NCBI GenBank assembly: GCA_026982025.1
Contig: JALSHX010000038.1
Span: 1 to 5,614, forward strand
DNA: 5,614 nt
Reading direction: 5' to 3'
Origin: Aquificaceae bacterium
GTDB lineage: Bacteria > Aquificota > Aquificia > Aquificales > Aquificaceae
Shown here in pieces: positions 1 through 5,614 of this stretch. A program made the translations under genes and the position numbers. The number at the start of each line of letters is the position of its first letter. The first letter of the stretch is position 1. The notes below the pieces were generated by a model. The model searched no databases, was not told the DNA's origin, and saw nothing but the letters and a program-made list of their open reading frames with translations.

Positions 1-528
1 AACAACTGTGCCCTCAGCGATCCTTTCACAATCTCCTTTTGAAAGCTCAAAGGTAAGGTGAGAGTTTTGGTCAAGAGGGATAAGGAGGCACTTTTCATCA
101 TCCTTTTTAACCCTCCCTATTACCTCCTTTGAAGCTCTCTTGATGACTTTTTCTATCCTGACCTCCTTCCTGCCCCTGAACTTTGTTATCCTTGCCCTGA
201 CCGTATCACCCGCCATCACCTTTTGCATTTCAAAGGGAGGGATGTATATGTCTTTTTCCCTTCCTTCTACCTCAAGGAATCCGAAACCAGCAGGGTAAGG
301 CAGAACCCTTCCCCTAACCACCAGCTCCTCACTCAGGAGGTACCTTCCTTTATGAACAGAGAGGGATCCCCTTTTTCTCAGCTTCCTGAGAATTTTTTTT
401 AGCTCTTTCCTCTGTTTTTTCTCAATGCCCAGCTTTGAAGCTATCTGAAGGAATGTCAGGGGTTTTTTGCTTTTTTTTAGAACCTCAAGTATCTGCTCCT
501 TTTTTATAGAGTTATCATTTGTTTTCAT
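1..528 (-). CDS. rnr: RNase R, N-terminal part (3' end beyond the left edge)
   Basis: RNase R is a processive 3'-to-5' exoribonuclease that degrades structured RNA in the cytoplasm. Only the first 176 codons are visible and the frame stays open to base 1. Residues about 5-66 look like the winged-helix domain found at the start of RNase R (ILEVLKKSKKPLTFLQIASK, then a basic helix rich in Lys/Arg). Residues about 72-114 form a first cold-shock/OB domain, with GRVLPYPAGFGFLEVEG, IYIPP and the AGDTVRARI ending typical of this family. A second OB domain starts near residue 136 (VIGRVKKDDEKCLLIPLD). The catalytic RNB domain lies outside the window. The ATG at 526-528 is favoured because a TAG stop sits in frame two codons upstream (532-534). 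No Shine-Dalgarno is visible. The gene is divergent from motA across 44 bp. The 5' coding part holds several long A runs on the coding strand. The family call is strong; RNase R is favoured over RNase II because of the winged-helix N-terminus. Confidence 0.88.
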   Translation of the reverse strand, partial: MKTNDNSIKKEQILEVLKKSKKPLTFLQIASKLGIEKKQRKELKKILRKLRKRGSLSVHKGRYLLSEELVVRGRVLPYPAGFGFLEVEGREKDIYIPPFEMQKVMAGDTVRARITKFRGRKEVRIEKVIKRASKEVIGRVKKDDEKCLLIPLDQNSHLTFELSKGDCERIAEGTVV

Positions 529-532
529 TCGC

Positions 533-559
533 TAATAATTATACGGTATCAACCGATTT
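533..559 (+). promoter_or_regulatory. Candidate sigma-28 (FliA)-type promoter for motA
   Basis: The bases TAAT at 533-536, a 15-nt spacer, and ACCGATTT at 552-559 resemble the flagellar sigma-28 consensus TAAA-N15-GCCGATAA. Three of four -35 bases and the CCGAT core of the -10 match, with the exact consensus spacing. The expected start near 566-567 leaves a leader of about 6 nt before the motA ATG, consistent with the lack of a Shine-Dalgarno. Placement ahead of stator genes, classic FliA targets, adds weight. The last two -10 bases do not match, so this remains a candidate. Confidence 0.4.
538..543 (-). promoter_or_regulatory. Candidate -10 box (TATAAT) for rnr
   Basis: Read leftward, the spacer holds a perfect TATAAT ten bases before the rnr ATG. 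A start site about 7 nt beyond it would fall near 531, giving a leader of only 3-4 nt, which fits the absence of a Shine-Dalgarno. No good TTGACA lies at the usual 16-18 bp distance (AGGATA at 17 bp), so this is a -10 match without a clear -35. It could be chance in an AT-rich spacer, or the main promoter could lie inside motA. Confidence 0.35.
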
Positions 560-572
560 ATATCCTTAAGCC

Positions 573-1337
573 ATGGACCCCGGAGCCCTCATAGGAATAC
601 TCGGAGCCTTCGGTATGATCGCCATGGCTATCGTCATAGGCGGTAGCCCAGCGGCGTTCATTAATATACCCTCCATTTTTATAGTCGTTGGCGGGGGAAT
701 GGCCGCAAGCCTCGGAGGATTCCCCCTGAAGGATTTCATTAGGGGTCTGACCTCAATTAAGGACGCCTTCCTCTGGAAACCCCCCGATCCTATTGAAACC
801 GTTGAGTTTCTGACTGAGGTGGCAACGAAGGTAAGAAGGGAGGGAATCCTCGCCCTTGAGTCGGAGATAGAGCTCTACTATGAAAGGGATCCCCTGCTCG
901 GAGACATGATTAGGATGCTCGTTGACGGACTTGAGCTTGAGGAGATAAGGATAAGTGCGGAGGGTGCAATCGCTCAGGTGGAAGACAGGCTCGGCACCAA
1001 TGTTGCAGTTTGGGAAAAGCTGGCTGACCTCTTTCCCGCCTTCGGAATGATAGGGACCCTTGTGGGTCTGATTCAGATGCTAAGGAATCTCAACGATCCA
1101 TCCGCCCTCGGTCCCGGAATGGCTGTGGCATTAATAACCACCCTTTACGGTGCAATTCTTGCCAACGCCTTTGCAATTCCCGTATCTACAAAACTCAAGA
1201 AGGTGAAGGACACGGAAGTTCTTTACAAAAACATTTACCTCATGGCAATTGAGGGAATACAGAAGGGAGTAAACCCCAACATCCTCCGCCAGGAGCTCTC
1301 CATCATGCTCGGGGTTGAAGTGGCGGAGGAGGTCTGA
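573..1337 (+). CDS. motA: Flagellar motor stator protein MotA
   Basis: MotA is the inner-membrane A subunit of the flagellar stator. With MotB it forms the ion channel and pushes on the rotor protein FliG. The 254 residues show the standard four membrane segments: about 4-24, 29-50, 152-172 and 183-204, with a large cytoplasmic loop between the second and third. The two prolines needed for torque are present at P155 (LFPAFGMIGTLVG) and P203 (AFAIPVS). The loop carries RREGILALESE at 88-98, where the FliG-contacting Arg (R88 or R89) and acidic (E96 or E98) residues are expected. The start is set by the family-typical MDPGALIGILGAFG opening, although no Shine-Dalgarno precedes it. The gene overlaps motB1 by one base and leads the operon; a sigma-28-like promoter lies just upstream. 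The coupling ion (H+ or Na+) cannot be read with confidence from the sequence. The identification is firm. Confidence 0.96.
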   Translation: MDPGALIGILGAFGMIAMAIVIGGSPAAFINIPSIFIVVGGGMAASLGGFPLKDFIRGLTSIKDAFLWKPPDPIETVEFLTEVATKVRREGILALESEIELYYERDPLLGDMIRMLVDGLELEEIRISAEGAIAQVEDRLGTNVAVWEKLADLFPAFGMIGTLVGLIQMLRNLNDPSALGPGMAVALITTLYGAILANAFAIPVSTKLKKVKDTEVLYKNIYLMAIEGIQKGVNPNILRQELSIMLGVEVAEEV

Positions 1338-1339
1338 TG
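1324..1339 (+). promoter_or_regulatory. Ribosome binding site and TGATG coupling at motA/motB1
   Basis: GGAGGAGGT at 1324-1332, inside the last motA codons, is a near-ideal Shine-Dalgarno four bases before the motB1 ATG. The motA stop TGA (1335-1337) shares its A with that ATG (1337-1339). This layout predicts translational coupling, which would help keep A and B subunits in proportion. It contrasts with motA itself, which has no visible ribosome binding site. Confidence 0.8.
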
Positions 1340-2038
1340 AGAAAGAAGAAGGAGGAATGCAAAAAGGCACCCGCCTGGCTGACCTCCTTCGGAGACCTGA
1401 TGTCCCTTCTCCTGACCTTTTTCATCCTCCTTTACTCCATGAGTGTAATTTCTCTTGAGAGGTTTTATCAGGTTCTGAAGGGTCTCGTTGATGCCTTCGG
1501 GGGAAAGCAGATGGTTTTCAAAGAAGAGGGTTCAATAAAGGCATCCCGGGTTCCTATTAAGATGGAAAATATGCACCTCCGAATTAAGAAGTTTGCCCAG
1601 CTCAAGAGGGAGATAACACTAATTAAAAACTCCCTGATTAAACAGGGAATAGAGGCTGACTATCTCGTGACGGGGACCTGCATGAAGCTGAGGGTAAACA
1701 CCTCCAGACTTTTTCCCCTCGGGAGCGAACAGCCCTTTCCTGAGGCGGTCAGTCTTTTCAGCAACATGTGTGAGAGATTAAAGCCCTTCTCCCTGCCCAT
1801 AACGATTGAGGGCTATACAGATGACCTTCCCATCTCCACTCCGCGATACCCCTCCAACTGGGAGCTGTCGGCGTCAAGGGCGGTAGCTGTTTTGAAAATC
1901 TTTACCAACTGCGGATATCCTCAGGACCTTCTGGGAGCTGTTGGATACGGAGAGTATCATCCCGTTGCCCCCAACGATTCACCCGGGAATCGTCAAAAGA
2001 ACAGACGCATAGAGTTCTGCATAAGGTTAAACCCGTGA
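1337..2038 (+). CDS. motB1: Flagellar motor stator protein MotB, copy 1
   Basis: MotB anchors the stator to peptidoglycan and carries the ion-binding Asp of the channel. The 233 residues begin with a short basic cytoplasmic tail, then one membrane helix at about 14-36 (WLTSFGDLMSLLLTFFILLY) in which D20 matches the essential channel Asp (D32 of E. coli MotB). A plug and linker follow to about residue 105. The OmpA-like peptidoglycan-binding domain covers about 110-233. It has the complete MotB signature: GYTDDLPIST at 159-168 with D162, SNWELSASRA at 173-182 with N174 and R181, GYGE at 203-206, and NRRIEF at 222-227. Its periplasmic part holds four cysteines (C115, C144, C192, C228), absent from the second copy. 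Ten bases separate it from motB2, a paralogue of it. The numbering '1' follows gene order and my memory of Aquifex naming. Confidence 0.95.
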   Translation: MRKKKEECKKAPAWLTSFGDLMSLLLTFFILLYSMSVISLERFYQVLKGLVDAFGGKQMVFKEEGSIKASRVPIKMENMHLRIKKFAQLKREITLIKNSLIKQGIEADYLVTGTCMKLRVNTSRLFPLGSEQPFPEAVSLFSNMCERLKPFSLPITIEGYTDDLPISTPRYPSNWELSASRAVAVLKIFTNCGYPQDLLGAVGYGEYHPVAPNDSPGNRQKNRRIEFCIRLNP

Positions 2039-2048
2039 GGTCCGCGAT

Positions 2049-2723
2049 ATGGCTTTTAGGAAAAAGGAAGAGTGCAAGAAGCCTCCCGCATGGCTGACAT
2101 CCTTCAGCGACCTGATGTCTCTGCTACTGACCTTTTTCATTCTGATTTATGCAATGAGCAGTCTTGATGTGGCGGAACTTGCCAAGTTTATATCATACTT
2201 TCAGCCTGAGCGCAAGTTTCACGTTGTTAAGAACTCAATACTTGAACCGATAGCACCTCCCCCTAAGGAGGTTGCTCTAAAAATCAAGAGAAGAATAAGA
2301 AAGACCCTCCCCCCGTGGGCTTTTCAGATAGTCGTAACCGCTGACTTTGTAAAGCTCCGCCTTTTTGACAAGATATTCTTTCAGGACGGTTCCTACCTGC
2401 TAACTCCCGAAGCCAAGAAGACCCTTGATGAGCTTGCAAAGGTTTTAATTAGCGTGGAGGAGGGGGCATTTATTAGAGTAGAGGGACATGTGAGCAAGAT
2501 AACCGAGGTCAGGGATCCCTTTGTCAAGGACAGGTGGGAGCTCTCGGTCAGGAGGGCTACTGAAGTGGTGAGGTACCTTCAGTCAAGGGGAGTTGACCCC
2601 GCCAGAATGTCAGCGGGAGGATACGGGGACACGAGACCCCTCTACACATGGCGCCAGCCGATACTGATGGAGCGAAACAACAGGGTTGAGATATACATCA
2701 CCATTGCGAAACGCAGGGAGTAA
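2049..2723 (+). CDS. motB2: MotB paralogue, copy 2, with degenerate peptidoglycan-binding motif
   Basis: This second MotB-type protein of 224 residues has the same opening as MotB1: 29 of 34 aligned N-terminal residues are identical, including the cytoplasmic KKEECKK and the channel Asp (D21 in SFSDLM). The membrane helix spans about 15-37. The OmpA-like domain covers about 95-220 and keeps WELSVRRA at 163-170 (R169), GGYGD at 190-194 and NNRVEI at 210-215. The usual GHTDD(L/I)P segment reads GHVSKIT at 146-152, so the diaminopimelate-contacting Asp is Ser149, and the Asn before WELS is Arg162. There are no periplasmic cysteines. GAGGT at 2037-2041, seven bases before the ATG, is a fair Shine-Dalgarno. 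It probably pairs with MotA, either as an alternative B subunit or in a mixed B dimer; that role is inferred. Family membership is certain, but peptidoglycan binding is doubtful. Confidence 0.92.
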   Translation: MAFRKKEECKKPPAWLTSFSDLMSLLLTFFILIYAMSSLDVAELAKFISYFQPERKFHVVKNSILEPIAPPPKEVALKIKRRIRKTLPPWAFQIVVTADFVKLRLFDKIFFQDGSYLLTPEAKKTLDELAKVLISVEEGAFIRVEGHVSKITEVRDPFVKDRWELSVRRATEVVRYLQSRGVDPARMSAGGYGDTRPLYTWRQPILMERNNRVEIYITIAKRRE

Positions 2724-2734
2724 AATAACCACTA

Positions 2735-3463
2735 ATGAGGCTGGGGGTAAATATAGATCACATAGCTACGGTCAGGCAGGCTCGCAGGACCTTTGAGCCT
2801 TCCCCCGTATTCGGGGCACTGATAGCCCAGCAGGCGGGTGCAGACCAGATTACCCTTCACCTCAGGGAGGACAGAAGGCACATTCAGGACAGGGACCTTG
2901 AACTCATAAGGGAACTCGTCAAAATACCCGTTAACCTTGAAATGGCGCCGACCACAGAGATGGTTGAAATAGCACTCCGGGTGAAGCCCGACAGAGCCAC
3001 CCTCGTGCCGGAAAGAAGGGAGGAGATCACGACAGAGGGAGGTCTTGATGTAAAGGCTCTAAAGGGTGAGCTGACAGCAATCGTGGAAAGGCTCAAGACC
3101 GGCGGAATTGAGGTATCCATGTTTATAGACCCCGAGGTTGAGCAGGTCATTGCCAGCCGGGATGCGGGCGCAGATGCGGTTGAGATTCACACGGGGACCT
3201 ATGCGGAGCTCTGGAACTCCCACGATTTTAAGGGTGCCCAGAGGGAGCTGGAGAGAATAAGAACCTGTGCGCTCAGGGCAAGGGAAGAGGGGCTGAGGGT
3301 TTATGCGGGGCACGGTTTGACCTATCACAATGTACACGGTATTCTTCAAATGGGAGATCTAATTGAGGAACTGAACATCGGGCATTCAATTATTGCAAAC
3401 TCGGTTATTTTCGGACTTGAGAGGGCGGTGAAAGAGATGCTCAGAATCGTCAGGGGAGGATGA
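2735..3463 (+). CDS. pdxJ: Pyridoxine 5'-phosphate synthase PdxJ
   Basis: PdxJ is a cytoplasmic TIM-barrel enzyme that condenses 1-deoxy-D-xylulose 5-phosphate with 3-amino-2-oxopropyl phosphate (supplied by PdxA) to pyridoxine 5'-phosphate, the last ring-forming step of the DXP-dependent vitamin B6 route. The 242 residues match the family end to end: MRLGVNIDHIATVR at the start, LHLREDRRHI at 41-50, NLEMAP at 67-72, TTEGGLDV at 99-106, EIHTGTYA at 150-157, AGHGLTYHNV at 191-200 and ELNIGHSII at 212-220. The catalytic trio known from E. coli (His45, Glu72, His193) corresponds here to H42, E69 and H193. The start is fixed by the canonical N-terminus. The only Shine-Dalgarno-like run, AGGGAG at 2715-2720, is rather far (14 nt), so translation may depend on ribosomes arriving from motB2, which ends 11 nt upstream. 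The gene ends one base before galU. Why it sits behind stator genes is not evident. Confidence 0.97.
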   Translation: MRLGVNIDHIATVRQARRTFEPSPVFGALIAQQAGADQITLHLREDRRHIQDRDLELIRELVKIPVNLEMAPTTEMVEIALRVKPDRATLVPERREEITTEGGLDVKALKGELTAIVERLKTGGIEVSMFIDPEVEQVIASRDAGADAVEIHTGTYAELWNSHDFKGAQRELERIRTCALRAREEGLRVYAGHGLTYHNVHGILQMGDLIEELNIGHSIIANSVIFGLERAVKEMLRIVRGG

Positions 3464-3464
3464 A

Positions 3465-4358
3465 ATGGAGCAGATAAGGAAAGCGGTTCTGCCCGTTGCG
3501 GGATGGGGGACGAGGTTTTTGCCCGCAACGAAGGCTATGCCCAAGGAGATGTTCCCCATAATTGACAAGCCCGTCATACAGTTTATTGTGGAGGAGCTTC
3601 TGGGAGCGGGAATTGAAAACATAATCTTCGTAACGGGAAGGCACAAAAGACCCATAGAGCACCACTTTGACATAAGCTCCGACCTTGAAAGGCACCTTGA
3701 GGAGGCGGGCAAGGATGATATTCTTGAGAACATAAGGGAAGTCAGCCACATGATTAATCCCATTTATGTCAGGCAGAAACAACAGCTCGGTCTGGGTCAT
3801 GCGGTGCTGACAGCGGAGCCGGTGGTGGGAAAAGAGCCCTTTATAGTATCGCTCGGAGACATAATCCTTGAGAAGGGCAGAAGAGTCCTCTCGGATATGA
3901 TCTCAATTTTCAACAGGTTCGGAAAGAGCGTTATAGCTCTCTTTGAAGTTGACCCGACGGAAACCAACAAGTACGGAATAGCCGATGTTAAGGAGGTGGA
4001 GGAAGGAATATACAAGATTGAATCGCTTGTTGAAAAGCCAAATCCCGAGGATGCTCCTTCAAACCTCGCAATTGTGGGAAGGTACATCTTCACGCCAAGA
4101 ATTTTTGAAAAGCTCAAAGATACTCAGCCGGGAGTGGGAGGAGAGATCCAGCTCACCGATGCGATGAGAATGCTCCTTGAGGAGGAGGTGATCTACGCTT
4201 ACAGAATCCCGGGCAAGGTCTATGATACGGGCAATCCCCTTGATTACCTCAAAACAGTGGTTGAGTATGCCCTGCAAAGGGACGAACTCCGTAAGCACCT
4301 CGTTGAATTCTTAGGAGAGGTGGTTAGTAAATATAGCCAATTGATAGATAAATCCTGA
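3465..4358 (+). CDS. galU: UTP--glucose-1-phosphate uridylyltransferase GalU
   Basis: GalU makes UDP-glucose and pyrophosphate from UTP and glucose 1-phosphate in the cytoplasm, supplying lipopolysaccharide and other surface glycans. The 297 residues are normal for bacterial GalU. Visible motifs are the nucleotide-binding loop PVAGWGTRFLPATKAMPKEM at 10-29 (with K27), VRQKQQLGLGHAV at 102-114, SLGDIIL at 129-135 with metal-binding D132, the VEKP signature at 189-192 with active-site K191, VGGEIQLTDA at 224-233, and YDTGNP at 253-258. The position after D132 is Ile rather than the Asp seen in many relatives; as I recall E. coli GalU has Val there, so activity should be unaffected. The start is set by GGGGAGGA at 3453-3460, four bases before the ATG and inside the end of pdxJ. 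It is the last gene of the apparent operon, with no obvious terminator after it. Its final 11 codons and stop overlap the opposing Omp85 gene. Confidence 0.96.
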   Translation: MEQIRKAVLPVAGWGTRFLPATKAMPKEMFPIIDKPVIQFIVEELLGAGIENIIFVTGRHKRPIEHHFDISSDLERHLEEAGKDDILENIREVSHMINPIYVRQKQQLGLGHAVLTAEPVVGKEPFIVSLGDIILEKGRRVLSDMISIFNRFGKSVIALFEVDPTETNKYGIADVKEVEEGIYKIESLVEKPNPEDAPSNLAIVGRYIFTPRIFEKLKDTQPGVGGEIQLTDAMRMLLEEEVIYAYRIPGKVYDTGNPLDYLKTVVEYALQRDELRKHLVEFLGEVVSKYSQLIDKS

Positions 4359-5614
4359 CGGGAGGAACCGGAACATCAAGGGGTGTAAGGGCTCTTGCAA
4401 AATCAAGTCTTATAAACCCCGCAGGGGAATCAACGCCTACGGCTCCCCCCACATCGCTTTTGGGGGACTTCAGGGTGTCCCCGAAGTCTTCGCCCACATT
4501 TCCCGATTCGCCGTAAAGGGCAATCCACAGAGGTCCGTAAACTCCCACCATAAGCTCAAGTCTTCCGAAAACAAAAGTTTTACCGCCCAAGGGATAACCT
4601 ACGCTTTCAAAGTTATAACCTCTGAGATCCCTCAAGCCTCCGAGGAAAAACCTGTCAAAGATGGGAGGATTCCCTTGAACCTGTCCTCCTGCAATGCGGA
4701 GGTTAAATGAAAATCTCGTCAGGAGCTCCTTAAGGACAAAACTGTTGAACTCGGTTTTGTAGTAATTCCTGTCTCCTTCCGCCTTCGTCAGTCGGAGACT
4801 GAGGTGGGTCATGTTCCTGGGGTTAAGCACATCATCCCTTTTTTCCCTTACAAAGAATAGACCGTACCTCCTGAGCCTGAAAACTCCCTCCCCGTAGCCC
4901 TTGACGGTGTTCTCTGTCTGGGAGTAAAAGGCGCTGAGGGTGTACCAGCGGATGGGTCTGTATCCAAGTGTTGCGGAAAAACCGCTTACATCAAGGTCAA
5001 AGCTTTCGTGAAACTCAAACCTTCTGAAGAGAGACAGGTCAACGAAGTGCTTCCAAGTGAAGAAGAAGTTGTCCGAAAGACCCGTTTCGTATATCCTGTA
5101 CTTTTCGCTTGCGGAAATATAGAACCTGCTAATTATTCCGAGTCCGAAAAGATTTTTGAACTTGAGTCCCGCGTCAACCTTCAGCTTTTCCTCGGTGTTG
5201 TATCCCACACCCAGCTCAAGGGAACCTCTTTTGTCCTCTCTGACCTCAAGCAATCTGTGAACTACCTTCTTCTCTTTATCCACAAAGGTCTCTATCCTCG
5301 CCCCCGTGAAGATCTCACTCTGGATAAGGTTCCACATCGTTTCCTCTTCCGCAACTGACGAGTAAAAATCCTGCTTGACGGTGATGTAATCAATCTCCTT
5401 TGACTTGGTCTTCTCGTTCCCGTAGATGATCAGCTTTCCGTACCTGTATCTCGGTCCTTTATTTACCCTGTAGGTGTATGTTAGTTCAGTTGCTTCTTCT
5501 TTTTCCTCAATTGAAACTTCAACGGAATAGGACCCTTCAAGGTAGCCCTCCCTCGTAAAAAAGGACCTCAGCCTCCTTTCCACCGAATCAAGGATCTTCT
5601 CATTAAGGACCGCT
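4324..5614 (-). CDS. Omp85-family outer-membrane protein (BamA/TamA-like), C-terminal part
   Basis: Omp85 proteins sit in the outer membrane and insert or assemble other beta-barrels. The frame is open to the right edge (429 codons visible), so the GTG at 5583 is not the true start and the N-terminus is missing. Numbering from that GTG, residues 1-42 are the end of one POTRA domain and about 47-116 a complete final POTRA domain (GKLIIYGNEKTKSKEI, then a closing VVHRLLEVRE strand). About 120-419 is a 16-strand-type barrel opening with LELGVGYNTEE. Family signatures follow: RDDVLNPRN at 249-257, the RFFLGGLRDLRGY segment with LRGY at 320-323 (the VRGF/Y lid-loop motif, Arg kept), and SPAGFIRLDFA at 386-396. 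The chain ends in alternating aromatics (IYLSIGYIY), a typical C-terminal beta-signal. A barrel of about 300 residues is short for E. coli-type BamA and nearer TamA, but thermophile loops are often short, so I leave BamA versus TamA open. Confidence 0.9.
   Translation of the reverse strand, partial: AVLNEKILDSVERRLRSFFTREGYLEGSYSVEVSIEEKEEATELTYTYRVNKGPRYRYGKLIIYGNEKTKSKEIDYITVKQDFYSSVAEEETMWNLIQSEIFTGARIETFVDKEKKVVHRLLEVREDKRGSLELGVGYNTEEKLKVDAGLKFKNLFGLGIISRFYISASEKYRIYETGLSDNFFFTWKHFVDLSLFRRFEFHESFDLDVSGFSATLGYRPIRWYTLSAFYSQTENTVKGYGEGVFRLRRYGLFFVREKRDDVLNPRNMTHLSLRLTKAEGDRNYYKTEFNSFVLKELLTRFSFNLRIAGGQVQGNPPIFDRFFLGGLRDLRGYNFESVGYPLGGKTFVFGRLELMVGVYGPLWIALYGESGNVGEDFGDTLKSPKSDVGGAVGVDSPAGFIRLDFARALTPLDVPVPPVRIYLSIGYIY

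Noticed and set aside
3386..3800. Long minus-strand open frames opposite the start of galU
   Set aside because: They are antisense to strongly conserved pdxJ and galU motifs, and their translations are low-complexity, Ser/Pro/Ile-rich shadow sequence.
3855..3869. GalU motif reads GDIIL instead of GDDI(L/V), suggesting an inactive enzyme
   Set aside because: The metal-binding first Asp (D132) is present, and as I recall E. coli GalU itself has a non-acidic residue at the second place; all other active-site motifs are intact.
4296..4322. Inverted repeat CACCTC...GAGGTG with a 15-nt loop near the end of galU
   Set aside because: Short stem, long loop, still inside galU and without a following T run in either direction; probably a chance consequence of coding sequence.
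4444..4467. Inverted repeat CCCCCA...TGGGGG with a 9-nt loop
   Set aside because: It lies inside the Omp85 coding region and has no T run on either side, so it does not look like an intrinsic terminator; the stem is only 6 bp.
5008..5358. 116-codon open frame on the plus strand
   Set aside because: It lies wholly antisense to the well-supported Omp85 barrel, has no Shine-Dalgarno and shows no recognisable motif; it is a shadow frame.
5581..5583. GTG as the start codon of the Omp85 gene
   Set aside because: The reading frame continues open to the window edge, and the residues before it continue a POTRA-like helix; the true start lies beyond the window.

Overview
The window reads as chromosome from a thermophilic Gram-negative bacterium, most likely of the Aquificota (the Aquifex/Hydrogenobacter/Thermovibrio kind). 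The signs are Lys/Glu/Arg-rich proteins, Arg written mostly AGG/AGA, frequent ATA for Ile, very tight gene packing, one MotA gene followed by two MotB genes (an arrangement I recall from Aquifex aeolicus), and an Omp85 protein that implies an outer membrane. This placement is inferred from style and gene content and has not been tested by a database search.

Layout. Positions 1-528 (minus strand) hold the first 176 codons of an RNase R gene that runs off the left edge. A 44-bp divergent spacer (529-572) follows; it carries a candidate flagellar sigma-28-type promoter facing right and a TATAAT box facing left. Positions 573-4358 (plus strand) hold five packed genes that look like one operon: motA, motB1, motB2, pdxJ, galU. 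Junctions range from a 1-nt overlap to an 11-nt gap. Positions 4324-5614 (minus strand) hold the C-terminal part of a BamA/TamA-like Omp85 outer-membrane protein. It enters from the right edge, and its last 11 codons plus stop overlap the end of galU tail to tail.

How the genes work together. MotA with MotB forms the ion-driven stator of the flagellar motor. MotB1 has a complete peptidoglycan-binding OmpA-like domain. MotB2 keeps the ion-carrying membrane helix but has lost the key Asp and Asn of the peptidoglycan site, so the two B subunits may not be equivalent. PdxJ closes the ring of pyridoxine 5'-phosphate (vitamin B6) and GalU makes UDP-glucose for surface glycans; both are housekeeping genes that appear to share the stator transcript. 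The Omp85 protein inserts or assembles outer-membrane beta-barrels. RNase R degrades structured RNA.

There is no mobile element, CRISPR array, tRNA or rRNA, and no gene-free stretch longer than 44 bp. I do not see a wholly new system. The most interesting points are the asymmetric pair of MotB paralogues and the compact, possibly near-leaderless divergent promoter region.
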